Assembly: GCA_002343425.1 (NCBI GenBank)
Contig: DDSO01000143.1
Location: 5,573-61,074, forward strand
DNA length: 55,502 nucleotides
From: Brevundimonas sp. UBA2388
GTDB lineage: Bacteria; Pseudomonadota; Alphaproteobacteria; Caulobacterales; Caulobacteraceae
Reading direction: 5' to 3'
A program made the translations under genes and the position numbers. Every line of letters begins with the position of its first letter. Within the stretch, counting starts at the first letter, position 1. The notes under the pieces were generated by a model, which was not told the DNA's origin, ran no database searches, and worked only from the letters and a program-made list of their open reading frames with translations. Of this stretch, positions 28,720 to 36,265 are shown piece by piece.

Positions 28720-30885
28720 TCAGGCCGCCTCAGCCTCGAGCGTCACGCGGGCGGCCGGGAGGTCGCCGGACAGGGCCCGGTTCACCATCGACAGCAGGCC
28801 AGCCTGGTTGATGGGCTTGGCCATATGGGCGTTCATGCCGGCGGCGAGGCAGCGGGCGACGTCCTCGGGCATGGCGTCGGCGGTCATGGCCACGATGGAC
28901 AGTGGCTCGCCCGTGCCGGGGATGGACCGGATACGACGCGTGGCCTCCAGCCCGTCCATGTTCGGCATACGCACATCCATCAGCACGAGATCGAACGGCT
29001 GTTCGGCCACCGCGTCGAGGGCCTGTTGGCCGTCGCAAACCTCGACCACCTCGCAGCCGAAGGCCTCCAGCATGATGCGGGCGACCTCGCGGTTGACCGG
29101 GTGATCGTCGACGACCAGCACGCAGGGAGCCCGGCCGGACTCCTCGGCCGGCGCCGCCGCCGGGGCCGCGACCTCCTCCACCAGCCGGACATCCTCGACG
29201 ACGTCGGCGGCGCGGTCGAACGGCAGCTTCAGAATGAAGGTCGAGCCCTCCCCCACGCGGCTGTCGACGTCGATCTGGCCGCCCATCCGGCGAACCTGTC
29301 GGGCCGCCAGGGCCAGGCCGAGGCCCGCGCCCGAATGATTGCGGCGGATCGAGGCGTCGCCCTGGGCGAAGGCCTCGAACAGCTCGGGCAGGAATGACGG
29401 CTCGATGCCGCAGCCGGTGTCCGAGACCCGGATGCAGACGCCGTCGCCGGCGCGGTCCAGCCGGACCACGACCTCGCCCTGTTCCGTGAATTTGACCGCA
29501 TTGGCGATGAGGGGATGCAGGGCCTGCCGAAGGACGCGCCTGTCGGCGATGAAGCGGGCCTGGACCGGCAGGCGGTCGTCGATCCGCAGTTTCAGGCCCC
29601 GCGCCTGGGCGGCGGCGAGGCTGGCGGTTGCGGTCTCGCGCGCCACCGCCACCAGATCGAGGGCCTCGGTCGTCAGCGCATCGTCGCCGCGGGCGAAGTC
29701 CAGAATGTCCTCGACCAGCATCAGGAGACCGTCGCTGGACTCCCGGATCAGGCGCGCCTGACGCACGGCATCGGCGTCCAGGCCGGGGCGGCTGGCCAGA
29801 ACATCGGCGAAGCCGGCGACGCCGTTCAGGGGCGTCCGCATCTCGTGGCTCATCATGGCCAGGAAGCGGGACCGGGCCGCCGCCGCGTCTTCGGCCTTCC
29901 GCCGGGCCTCCTGGGCCGCAAGGGTGCGCGCGCGAAGGCGGGTCTCCAGCCGGCGACGTTCGGTCATCACCGTCGAGATCGGCAGGACGGTGGCGACCAT
30001 GGCCAGCAGATAGAGATTGTAGATGCCCAGCCGGCGCAGCATGGGCGAAACCCCTTCCAGACCAGGAACCTCGGCCAGCCGGGTCAGATGCACGGGACCG
30101 TGCCCGGTCAGGGTCGCCGCCCCGGTGATACCGGCCAGCAAAATCAGCGCCGCCGCGGTCTTTGTCGGCGACAACCGCAGGCAGATCAGCAGCATCGGCG
30201 GGAAGGTCAGATAGGCGACAGAGAGGTCTTTCTGCCAGAAGACGACCGTCGTCACGACCAGCATCAGCGCGAACAGACCGACCGCTTCCGGCGTCCCCGC
30301 GCGCGTCATGCCCTTGAAGCGATGGGCTCGCGCCACGAGCAACAGCACCGGCGTGACCAGCAGGAGGCCCAGCAGTTCAATGATGAAGAAGGAATAGATG
30401 CCGAACACGGCGGCGGTGTTGAGTCCGGCTCCGGTGAGCGCCAACACCAGACCGAAGCCGATGGCGGCGGTTACAGCCACCGCAGGCACGGCGGAGTAGG
30501 CGGCGAAGGTCAGCAGGCGCTTCGGGCGGCGCATGTCGAGCGCGGCGCCGCAGACCCGTCGGGCCAGGAAGGCGCACAGGAAGGCCTCGCCCATGTTCAA
30601 GAGCGCGTTCAGCCAGAGGAGCATGCCCACGTCGCCGCGGATGACATTGCTGAACAGGTTGATGGTGAGACAGGCGGTCATCACGGCCACGGCGGGCCGG
30701 CGATGCAGTTGCAGCAGGGCCGCGGCCAGAATGCCGTTCGACAGCCAGACAGCAATCGCGTCGAAAGTCGCCACACTCCAGTGGCCGATCAGCTGCGAAG
30801 CGGCGAACAGCAGCACATAGACCCAGGCCGGCGGGCCGGCGACCCGGCCTGCTTCATGCCTGAAAAGACGCCAATGACCCCGCAA
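28720..30885 (-). CDS. MASE1-domain hybrid sensor histidine kinase / response regulator
   Basis: 721 residues. TTG 30885 is chosen because GGAGG lies 7 bp upstream. Eight or so membrane helices (about 20-310) form a MASE1 sensor (GHWSVATFDAIAVWLSNGI). A coiled linker leads to HisKA with H347 in MMSHEMRTPLNGVAGF. HATPase motifs follow (ANAVKFTEQG; SDTGCGIEPSF; GAGLGLALAARQVRRMGG). The C-terminal receiver domain (about 592-710) has VVDDHPVNRE, the phospho-Asp in LMDVRMPNMDG and the conserved Lys in HMAKPINQ. No output domain is present, so phosphotransfer to another protein is likely. The ligand is unknown. Confidence 0.93.
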   Translation of the reverse strand: MRGHWRLFRHEAGRVAGPPAWVYVLLFAASQLIGHWSVATFDAIAVWLSNGILAAALLQLHRRPAVAVMTACLTINLFSNVIRGDVGMLLWLNALLNMGEAFLCAFLARRVCGAALDMRRPKRLLTFAAYSAVPAVAVTAAIGFGLVLALTGAGLNTAAVFGIYSFFIIELLGLLLVTPVLLLVARAHRFKGMTRAGTPEAVGLFALMLVVTTVVFWQKDLSVAYLTFPPMLLICLRLSPTKTAAALILLAGITGAATLTGHGPVHLTRLAEVPGLEGVSPMLRRLGIYNLYLLAMVATVLPISTVMTERRRLETRLRARTLAAQEARRKAEDAAAARSRFLAMMSHEMRTPLNGVAGFADVLASRPGLDADAVRQARLIRESSDGLLMLVEDILDFARGDDALTTEALDLVAVARETATASLAAAQARGLKLRIDDRLPVQARFIADRRVLRQALHPLIANAVKFTEQGEVVVRLDRAGDGVCIRVSDTGCGIEPSFLPELFEAFAQGDASIRRNHSGAGLGLALAARQVRRMGGQIDVDSRVGEGSTFILKLPFDRAADVVEDVRLVEEVAAPAAAPAEESGRAPCVLVVDDHPVNREVARIMLEAFGCEVVEVCDGQQALDAVAEQPFDLVLMDVRMPNMDGLEATRRIRSIPGTGEPLSIVAMTADAMPEDVARCLAAGMNAHMAKPINQAGLLSMVNRALSGDLPAARVTLEAEAA

Positions 30886-30953
30886 CCGGTTTCCTCCGGC
30901 CCATACCCGATTTGGGGAGCGTTACAGTGAAGGCGTAAACAAATCGGACGACC

Positions 30954-30981
30954 AAACGTCTGTTTCGCGAGTCAGACGTTT
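30954..30981 (-). terminator. Hairpin at the 3' end of the vanZ-like gene
   Basis: AAACGTCTG (30954-30962) and CAGACGTTT (30973-30981) form a perfect 9-bp stem with a 10-nt loop. It includes the stop codon of the VanZ-family gene. No T-run follows on the minus strand, so it may stabilise the mRNA rather than terminate. Confidence 0.45.
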
Positions 30982-31334
30982 CGGGCCTGAAAGGCTTCGC
31001 GCGGCCGGAACCTGCGCCAGACCCCCCAGATCAGCAGCGCCGTCGCGACGCCGAGCGCGTCGGCGAGAAGATCGCCCCAGCTGGGATCCCGGCCAACGTA
31101 GCCCTGAATCACCTCAACAGCGGCCCCGAGAGCGATGGCCAGCAGCGCCGCCCATGTCCGCGGCAGGCGCCGGAACAGCACGCCGAGGCTCCAGAGGATC
31201 AGGCCGAAGGCGATGAAATGCGCCGCCTTGTCCCAGATCAGCTTTTCAGACTCGATCGTCCCGCCAGGCGCCAGCATCAGGGCGAGGAGGACCAGCAGCA
31301 GGACCGCGCCGATGACGCGAAGGAAGGTACGCAT
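30972..31334 (-). CDS. VanZ-family membrane protein
   Basis: 120 residues with three or four hydrophobic helices. The VanZ-like pattern is seen in DKAAHFIAFGLILWSLG and EVIQGYVGRDPSWGDLLADALGV, where conserved Asp/His and Glu/Asp residues flank the membrane segments. ATG 31334 (MRTFLRVIGAVLLL) is chosen; an extension to 31391 would overlap the gene upstream. It is the last gene of the PAP2-GDT1-VanZ run on this strand. Role unknown. Confidence 0.8.
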   Translation of the reverse strand: MRTFLRVIGAVLLLVLLALMLAPGGTIESEKLIWDKAAHFIAFGLILWSLGVLFRRLPRTWAALLAIALGAAVEVIQGYVGRDPSWGDLLADALGVATALLIWGVWRRFRPREAFQARNV

Positions 31335-31369
31335 AGGATTCAAGGCTTTCCGGGAAGACCTCGCTTCTA

Positions 31370-31933
31370 TCAGCCCGCGAGCAGGACCCAAACCCCGGTC
31401 GCCGCGAAACCCGCCGCGGCCGCCAGACGGATCCAGGCGAGGGGCAGTCGCTGCGCCGCCTTCTCGCCGAGCAGGACGGCGGGACCGTTCACCAGCATCA
31501 TGCCGAGGGTCGAGCCGGCCACGACCAGCGGCAGGTTCTGGAACTGGGCCGCCAGCATGGCCGTCGCGACCTGGGTCTTGTCGCCCATCTCGATGACGAA
31601 GAAGGCGGCCGTCGTGGTCCAGAATACGCCGGCGAAGGTCTTCTCCGTCTTGTCGGGCGTCTCGTCAAACCGGTCGGGGATCAGCGCCCAGAGTGCGAAA
31701 CCGAGGAAGGCGAGGCCGACGACCCAGCGCACCCAGTCACCGTCCATGAACCGCGCCAGCACCGACCCGGCCAACGCCGCAAAGGCGTGGTTGGCCAGGG
31801 TCGCCACGAAAATGCCGAGCAGGATCGGCAGCGGTCGCCGCCACGCCGCCGCCAGCATGATGGCCAGCAGCATGGTCTTGTCGCCGATCTCCGCAATGGA
31901 GACGAGGCCGGTCGAGATCAGGAAGGCGTCCAG
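31370..31933 (-). CDS. TMEM165/GDT1 (UPF0016) family manganese exporter, unusual start
   Basis: Six-helix cation exporter. The family needs two E-x-G-D-K-(T/S) motifs: the second is in FFVIEMGDKTQ and the first, IAEIGDKT, lies just upstream of the internal ATG 31873, so translation must begin earlier. The first reasonable in-frame codon is CTG 31933 (LDAFLISTGLVSIAEIGDKT). ATG 31941 is out of frame by one base; one extra G there would give MEALDAFLIST. So either a CTG start is used or one base is missing. The manganese riboswitch directly upstream supports the transport role. Confidence 0.85.
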   Translation of the reverse strand: MDAFLISTGLVSIAEIGDKTMLLAIMLAAAWRRPLPILLGIFVATLANHAFAALAGSVLARFMDGDWVRWVVGLAFLGFALWALIPDRFDETPDKTEKTFAGVFWTTTAAFFVIEMGDKTQVATAMLAAQFQNLPLVVAGSTLGMMLVNGPAVLLGEKAAQRLPLAWIRLAAAAGFAATGVWVLLAG

Positions 31934-32011
31934 GGCTTCATCGTTCGCGGGGGTTCGGCGGACAGACCATTGGCATCCGCAGCCGGCCCCCGCGTGGAAG
32001 CACCCTGCGAA

Positions 32012-32213
32012 GCCAGCGGTCTTGCCGTGACGCCTGGGGTCCTATCGCTCGCGCCGCGGGCGCTCGCTGCCTGAGGACATCGCCCTCAAATCGCCGCGCA
32101 CCGCGTGCGCGGCATAGGGCCCCAAGGATCTTTCCGCGCCATCCTCTCCGGGCGAGAGGAAGTGTGTTGACGCGAACCCCGCTGATCGGTGCGGGCGGCT
32201 ACTCCCCGATGAC
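32012..32213 (-). promoter_or_regulatory. yybP-ykoY manganese riboswitch
   Basis: The 5' part reads GGGGAGTAGCC, then CGCGTCAACACACTT and, after a CCTCTC/GAGAGG hairpin, ATGGCGCGG. These are the conserved loops of this class. The 3' part is CAAGACCGC. P1 pairs GTCATCGG (32213-32206) with CCGCTGGC (32019-32012), with one mismatch. A long internal helix pairs the CCTTGGGGCCCTAT strand with ATAGGACCCCAGG, enclosing GC-rich hairpins. Downstream is a UPF0016 Mn exporter, a typical target. The TAG of GGGGAGTAG is also the stop codon of the PAP2 gene. Confidence 0.9.
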
Positions 32214-32978
32214 GGCGGGGGGTGTATCCGTCCCGGGCTCCGGGGGCAAGACGTCGTCGTGCAGGCCGGACGCCCTGACGGCCTGACGTCGCCCGATCGC
32301 ATAGGCGGCCAGCCACAGGGCCATGGCCCAGGCCGCGCCGGCGCACCAGCCGGCGAAAACGTCTGAAGCCCAATGGGCCCCCAGATAGACTCGCGTCAGC
32401 CCGATGAGGAGCGCCACGGTCATGGCGGCCCCCAGCACAAAGGCCTTCAGATGCGCGCGCGGGAAGGCCCGGGTCAGCATCACGCCCAGCGTCAGATAGA
32501 AGACGGTCGACAGCAGGGCGTGGCCCGAGGGGAAGCTGGCGTTCAGGGTCTCGACCGCCTGGAAGGCCGCCGGCGGCCGCTCCCGCTCGAACAGTGCCTT
32601 CAGCCCCTCGCTCAGCGCCACGCCGCCCGCGAGACCCAGCACCAGCAGCAGGGCCGAGAGCCGTTTGCGCTGGATCAGCAGGAAGGTGATGGCGATCACG
32701 GCGAACAGGCCCAGAACCGATATGCCCCCCAGGGACGTCAGGTCGGCCGCGGCCTCCTGGAGCCACCATGGGCCGCGAGGTTCGCCCGCGACCGGCTGCA
32801 TCCAGGTCAGCACGGCCTGGTCAAAGGCCTGGCCGTCGGCCTCGGTCATGTCGTCAGCCACCTCGACGAAGGTCATCACCCCCAGGGCCACGACAAACAG
32901 AGCCGTCACGGCCGCGATTTCGGTCCGCGCGATGCGCAGCATCCGGCGCAGGAAGATCGGGATCCGGGAGGTTGCCAT
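32199..32978 (-). CDS. PAP2 superfamily phosphatase, inner membrane
   Basis: 259 residues from ATG 32978 (MATSRIPIFLRRML). Six membrane helices. The three phosphatase motifs are present: KALFERERP (KX6RP), ASFPSGHALLST (PSGH) and RVYLGAHWASD (SRX5HX3D type). It probably dephosphorylates a lipid pyrophosphate or phosphatidate at the periplasmic face. Its last codons, including the TAG, overlap the 5' end of the manganese riboswitch of the next gene. A possible 34-codon N-terminal extension is rejected as it lacks family similarity. Confidence 0.92.
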   Translation of the reverse strand: MATSRIPIFLRRMLRIARTEIAAVTALFVVALGVMTFVEVADDMTEADGQAFDQAVLTWMQPVAGEPRGPWWLQEAAADLTSLGGISVLGLFAVIAITFLLIQRKRLSALLLVLGLAGGVALSEGLKALFERERPPAAFQAVETLNASFPSGHALLSTVFYLTLGVMLTRAFPRAHLKAFVLGAAMTVALLIGLTRVYLGAHWASDVFAGWCAGAAWAMALWLAAYAIGRRQAVRASGLHDDVLPPEPGTDTPPAVIGE

Positions 32979-33087
32979 CGGTCGCAAACGGTCACGCTTG
33001 TGGGACGTTCCCACCGCAAATTTATTTCCACAATCCTGTCGGATCGCACACAGGAAGCTGGTCCGGGCGACAATCCCCACGGTGGCT

Positions 33088-33250
33088 GAATCCGGCAGGT
33101 TTGTGGCTAGATCGAATCACTCACACCGAGGGCTGATACGAAAATGTCATCAAGGAAGTTTGCCCTCACTCAAAATTTGAGGGCTTGGCCAGTAACCAAT
33201 CATGAACCACATTTAGCGCTGTAATGATGTTGACCACACAACATCTGGCG
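33088..33250 (+). promoter_or_regulatory. nrdA control region: tandem NrdR-like boxes and GANTC sites
   Basis: ACCACATTTAGCG (33206-33218) and ACAACATCTGGCG (33238-33250) are similar boxes 32 bp apart. NrdR binds tandem 16-bp boxes about three helical turns apart. Two GANTC sites lie at 33088-33092 and 33114-33118. CTCAAAATTTGAG (about 33171-33183) is a perfect palindrome of unknown role. The second box ends 26 bp before the nrdA start. Confidence 0.6.
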
Positions 33251-33275
33251 TATCGACAAGCACCCGGGGCGGATT

Positions 33276-35159
33276 ATGGCAGGCAGTGAAGCGTTGAAGA
33301 CGGTGGAATTTCCGTCGGTTGCCGACAGCGATTTGGCTGCGCGTCCCCATCTGTCTGTGGTGCGCTCACTCCAGCTCGACCGGACCCGCGACGACCTGCT
33401 GACCGACTTCGGCAAGAAGACGCTGGAGGATCGCTATCTGCTGCCAGGCGAAAGCTATCAGGACATGTTCGCCCGCGTCGCCACGGCCTATGCCGACGAC
33501 CACGAGCACGCACAGCGCGTCTATGACTACATGTCGAAGCTCTGGTTCATGCCCTCGACGCCGGTGCTGTCGAACGGCGGCGCGGATCGCGGCCTGCCGA
33601 TCTCCTGCTTCCTCAACGCGGTGGCGGACAGCCTCGACGGCATCCAGTCGGTCTGGAACGAGAATGTCGCCCTGGCGTCGAACGGCGGCGGCATCGGCAC
33701 CTACTGGGGCGGCGTCCGGTCGATCGGCGAGAAGGTCAAGGGCGCGGGCCAGACATCCGGCATCATCCCCTTCATCCGGGTGATGGACAGCCTGACGCTG
33801 GCGATCAGCCAGGGTTCGCTGCGCCGCGGCTCGGCCGCCGTCTATCTGGACGTCCACCACCCGGAGATCGAGGAATTCCTCGAAATCCGCAAACCGTCGG
33901 GCGACTTCAACCGCAAATCCCTGAACCTGCACCACGGCATCAACATCTCGGACGCCTTCATGGAGGCGGTCCGCGACGGAAAGACCTTCGACCTGCTGTC
34001 GCCGAAGAACCAGGCGGTGGTGAAAACCGTCGACGCCCGGGCCCTGTGGCAGAAGATCCTCGAGATCCGCCTGCAGACCGGCGAACCCTATCTGATCTTC
34101 TCCGACACGGTGAACCGCCAGATGCCGCAGCATCAGCGCGACCTGGGCCTGTCGGTGAAACAGTCCAACCTGTGCGCCGAAATCATGCTGCACACCGGCC
34201 GCGACCATCTCGGCGTCGACCGCACCGCCGTCTGCTGCCTGTCCTCGGTCAATGCCGAGATGTTCCTGGAGTGGCGCGAGGAGCCGAAATTCGTCGAGGA
34301 CGTCATGCGCTTCCTCGACAATGTGCTCGAGGACTTCATCCGCCGCGCCCCGCCGGCCATGGCCGCGGCCGTCTACTCCGCCAAGCGCGAACGCTCGGTC
34401 GGCCTCGGCCTGATGGGCTTCCACTCCTTCCTGCAGCAGCAGGGCGTGGCCTTTGAATCCGCCATGGCCAAGTCGTGGAACATGCGGCTGTTCAAACATC
34501 TGCGCCGCGAGGCCGACAAGGCCAGCCGGGTGCTCGCCGAAGAGAAGGGCGCCTGCGAGGACGCCGCCGAGCGCGGCGTCATGGAGCGTTTCTCCCACAA
34601 GATGGCCATCGCCCCGACCGCCTCGATCTCGATCATCTGCGGCGGCACCAGCGCCGGCATCGAGCCGATCCCGGCCAATATCTACACCCACAAGACCCTG
34701 TCGGGTTCGTTCGCGGTCAAGAACCCCTATCTGGAGCGGATTCTGGGCGAGAAGGGCATCGACACCGAGGCGGTGTGGAGCTCCATCCTCGAGCACGAGG
34801 GTTCGGTCCAGCATCTCGAGCAGCTGAGCGAAGACGAGAAGGGGATCTTCAAGACCGCCTTCGAACTGGACCAGCGCTGGGTCGTCGAACTGTCGGCCGA
34901 CCGCGCGCCCGAAATCTGTCAGGCCCAGTCGATCAACCTGTTCATCCCGGGCGACGTGAACAAGTGGGACCTGCACATGCTGCACTGGTCCGCCTGGGAG
35001 AAGGGCGTGAAATCGCTCTACTATCTGCGCTCCAAGTCGGTTCAGCGCGCCGCCTTTGCGGGCGCCGAGGACAAGGTCGAGGCCGAGGTGGACCCGAACC
35101 AGCCGGACCTCTTCAGCGCCGCCCGCACCGACTATGACGAGTGTCTGGCCTGCCAGTAG
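33276..35159 (+). CDS. nrdA: Ribonucleoside-diphosphate reductase alpha subunit (R1)
   Basis: 627 residues. It reduces ribonucleotides using the NrdB radical. The catalytic cysteine is in the NLCAE motif (KQSNLCAEI). Redox cysteines include PISCFLN and the C-terminal tail ECLACQ, which accepts electrons from thioredoxin or glutaredoxin. KMAIAPTASISIICGGTSAGIEP is also typical. It lacks the N-terminal ATP-cone of long NrdA proteins, so overall activity control by dATP through that domain is absent. It stands alone; nrdB is 5.6 kb away on the opposite strand. Confidence 0.95.
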   Translation: MAGSEALKTVEFPSVADSDLAARPHLSVVRSLQLDRTRDDLLTDFGKKTLEDRYLLPGESYQDMFARVATAYADDHEHAQRVYDYMSKLWFMPSTPVLSNGGADRGLPISCFLNAVADSLDGIQSVWNENVALASNGGGIGTYWGGVRSIGEKVKGAGQTSGIIPFIRVMDSLTLAISQGSLRRGSAAVYLDVHHPEIEEFLEIRKPSGDFNRKSLNLHHGINISDAFMEAVRDGKTFDLLSPKNQAVVKTVDARALWQKILEIRLQTGEPYLIFSDTVNRQMPQHQRDLGLSVKQSNLCAEIMLHTGRDHLGVDRTAVCCLSSVNAEMFLEWREEPKFVEDVMRFLDNVLEDFIRRAPPAMAAAVYSAKRERSVGLGLMGFHSFLQQQGVAFESAMAKSWNMRLFKHLRREADKASRVLAEEKGACEDAAERGVMERFSHKMAIAPTASISIICGGTSAGIEPIPANIYTHKTLSGSFAVKNPYLERILGEKGIDTEAVWSSILEHEGSVQHLEQLSEDEKGIFKTAFELDQRWVVELSADRAPEICQAQSINLFIPGDVNKWDLHMLHWSAWEKGVKSLYYLRSKSVQRAAFAGAEDKVEAEVDPNQPDLFSAARTDYDECLACQ

Positions 35160-35163
35160 GGCC

Positions 35164-35205
35164 TCCGGGGACGTTAACCACGCTGTGACCCCGGAACCTC
35201 GCTTT
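35164..35205 (+). terminator. Possible terminator after nrdA
   Basis: TCCGGGG (35164-35170) pairs with CCCCGGA (35189-35195) across an 18-nt loop, and a short CTTTT follows at about 35201-35205. It begins 5 bp after the nrdA stop codon. The long loop lowers confidence. Confidence 0.45.
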
Positions 35206-35299
35206 TCACCTGACGTTGGTCGGGCGGAGCAAAAGTCTGTTGGCGAGCCGCCCCGCATCGTGCAGGGTCACGGTTGTTGACGGATCGGGAGGACCGTTG

Positions 35300-36184
35300 A
35301 TGCGTATGACGGTTTTTGCGTTCGGAGTGTTGGCGACTGTGGCCTCTGCGGCCCCGGCGTTCGCCGCTGTCTCCCCTCCCGAAACCCAGGTCGCCCTGTC
35401 CAATCCCTGGGTTGTCACCCGCGAACCGCCCTCCACCGTTTCTGACCTGCTGACCCGCATCGACCGCGACGCGCGCTTCGCCGATGCGGGCCGTCCAGCC
35501 TTCGGCCCCGACGAAGGCTGGAGCGGCTACGCCCCGCCCTCACGCGAACGAGCCTCGCCCTGGGTCGCTTCGAACCGGGACGTCTGGTTCGAGAACAGCG
35601 CCTTTGACGACCGGCTGCGGCTGCGCACCGAAGGTCCGGTGCGCCGGATCGACGGATCGCCCCTGCCGCCTGGACCACTCGACCCCGCGGCCTATGAGGC
35701 CGAGCACTATGACCTGACCTACACCCGGGGCTGGACGGAGATCCTGGGCCGCACGGCGTCGGGTCTCGATGTCGCCCTGACGCCCCACGTCGGCGTCGGC
35801 GTCGGGTCGCGCGGCGGCACCACCGAGGCCGGGGCGACCCTGCGCATCGGACCCGACCTGGACCAGCTGGTGCCCGAGGGCGAAGAGGCGTTCGGCCAGC
35901 GGCCGCGCTGGTATCTGTATGCGGCCGGTTCGGGCCGGGCGGTCGGCTACAACTGGGCCCGCAACCGCGACGGCGAATTCGCCCGCTCGGGTGTCAGCCA
36001 TGACTCCGGCGTCTTCATGGGCGACGCCTCGCTTGGCGTGGCCATGCGACGGGGCCCTGTGCAGAGCTCGATCGGCCTGGTCTATCGCGAGATCGGCGTC
36101 GAGGGCCTGCGCGCCGGCCAGGGCATAGACACGGATGTGTCCGAAGGCGTGATCGCGTTTCAGCTGAGCATCAAGCCCGAGTAG
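35300..36184 (+). CDS. Outer-membrane protein, LpxR/DUF2219-like
   Basis: 294 residues from ATG 35300, with GGGAGG 7 bp upstream and a signal peptide (MRMTVFAFGVLATVASAAPAFA). The C-terminal half has alternating beta-barrel strands (LDVALTPHVGVGVGSRGGTT, EAGATLRIGPDLDQLVP, RWYLYAAGSGRAVGYN, GDASLGVAMRRGPVQSSIGL). It ends with an outer-membrane signature-like EGVIAFQLSIKPE. This pattern resembles LpxR-type lipid A 3'-O-deacylases of the DUF2219 family, but catalytic residues are not certain. An alternative is a generic outer-membrane barrel. Confidence 0.62.
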   Translation: MRMTVFAFGVLATVASAAPAFAAVSPPETQVALSNPWVVTREPPSTVSDLLTRIDRDARFADAGRPAFGPDEGWSGYAPPSRERASPWVASNRDVWFENSAFDDRLRLRTEGPVRRIDGSPLPPGPLDPAAYEAEHYDLTYTRGWTEILGRTASGLDVALTPHVGVGVGSRGGTTEAGATLRIGPDLDQLVPEGEEAFGQRPRWYLYAAGSGRAVGYNWARNRDGEFARSGVSHDSGVFMGDASLGVAMRRGPVQSSIGLVYREIGVEGLRAGQGIDTDVSEGVIAFQLSIKPE

Positions 36185-36265
36185 GGATCAGGGATTAGGG
36201 ATTAGGTGGCTAGAGCCGCAGACCTCGCTTGGCCCTGACGCGCCTCCCTGATCCCTAATCCCTAC
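36182..36265. repeat. Inverted GGGATTAGGG-type repeat (copy 3)
   Basis: The left arm (36182-36206) has AGGGATCAGGGATTAGGG and the right arm (36245-36265) has CCCTGATCCCTAATCCCT. They pair with few mismatches across a 38-nt loop. The element links the stop codons of the convergent LpxR-like and ggt genes. Confidence 0.75.

Noticed and set aside
28808..30930. Plus-strand open frames opposite the MASE1 kinase
   Set aside because: Composition is that of an antisense shadow; the kinase on the minus strand has every expected motif and a good ribosome site.
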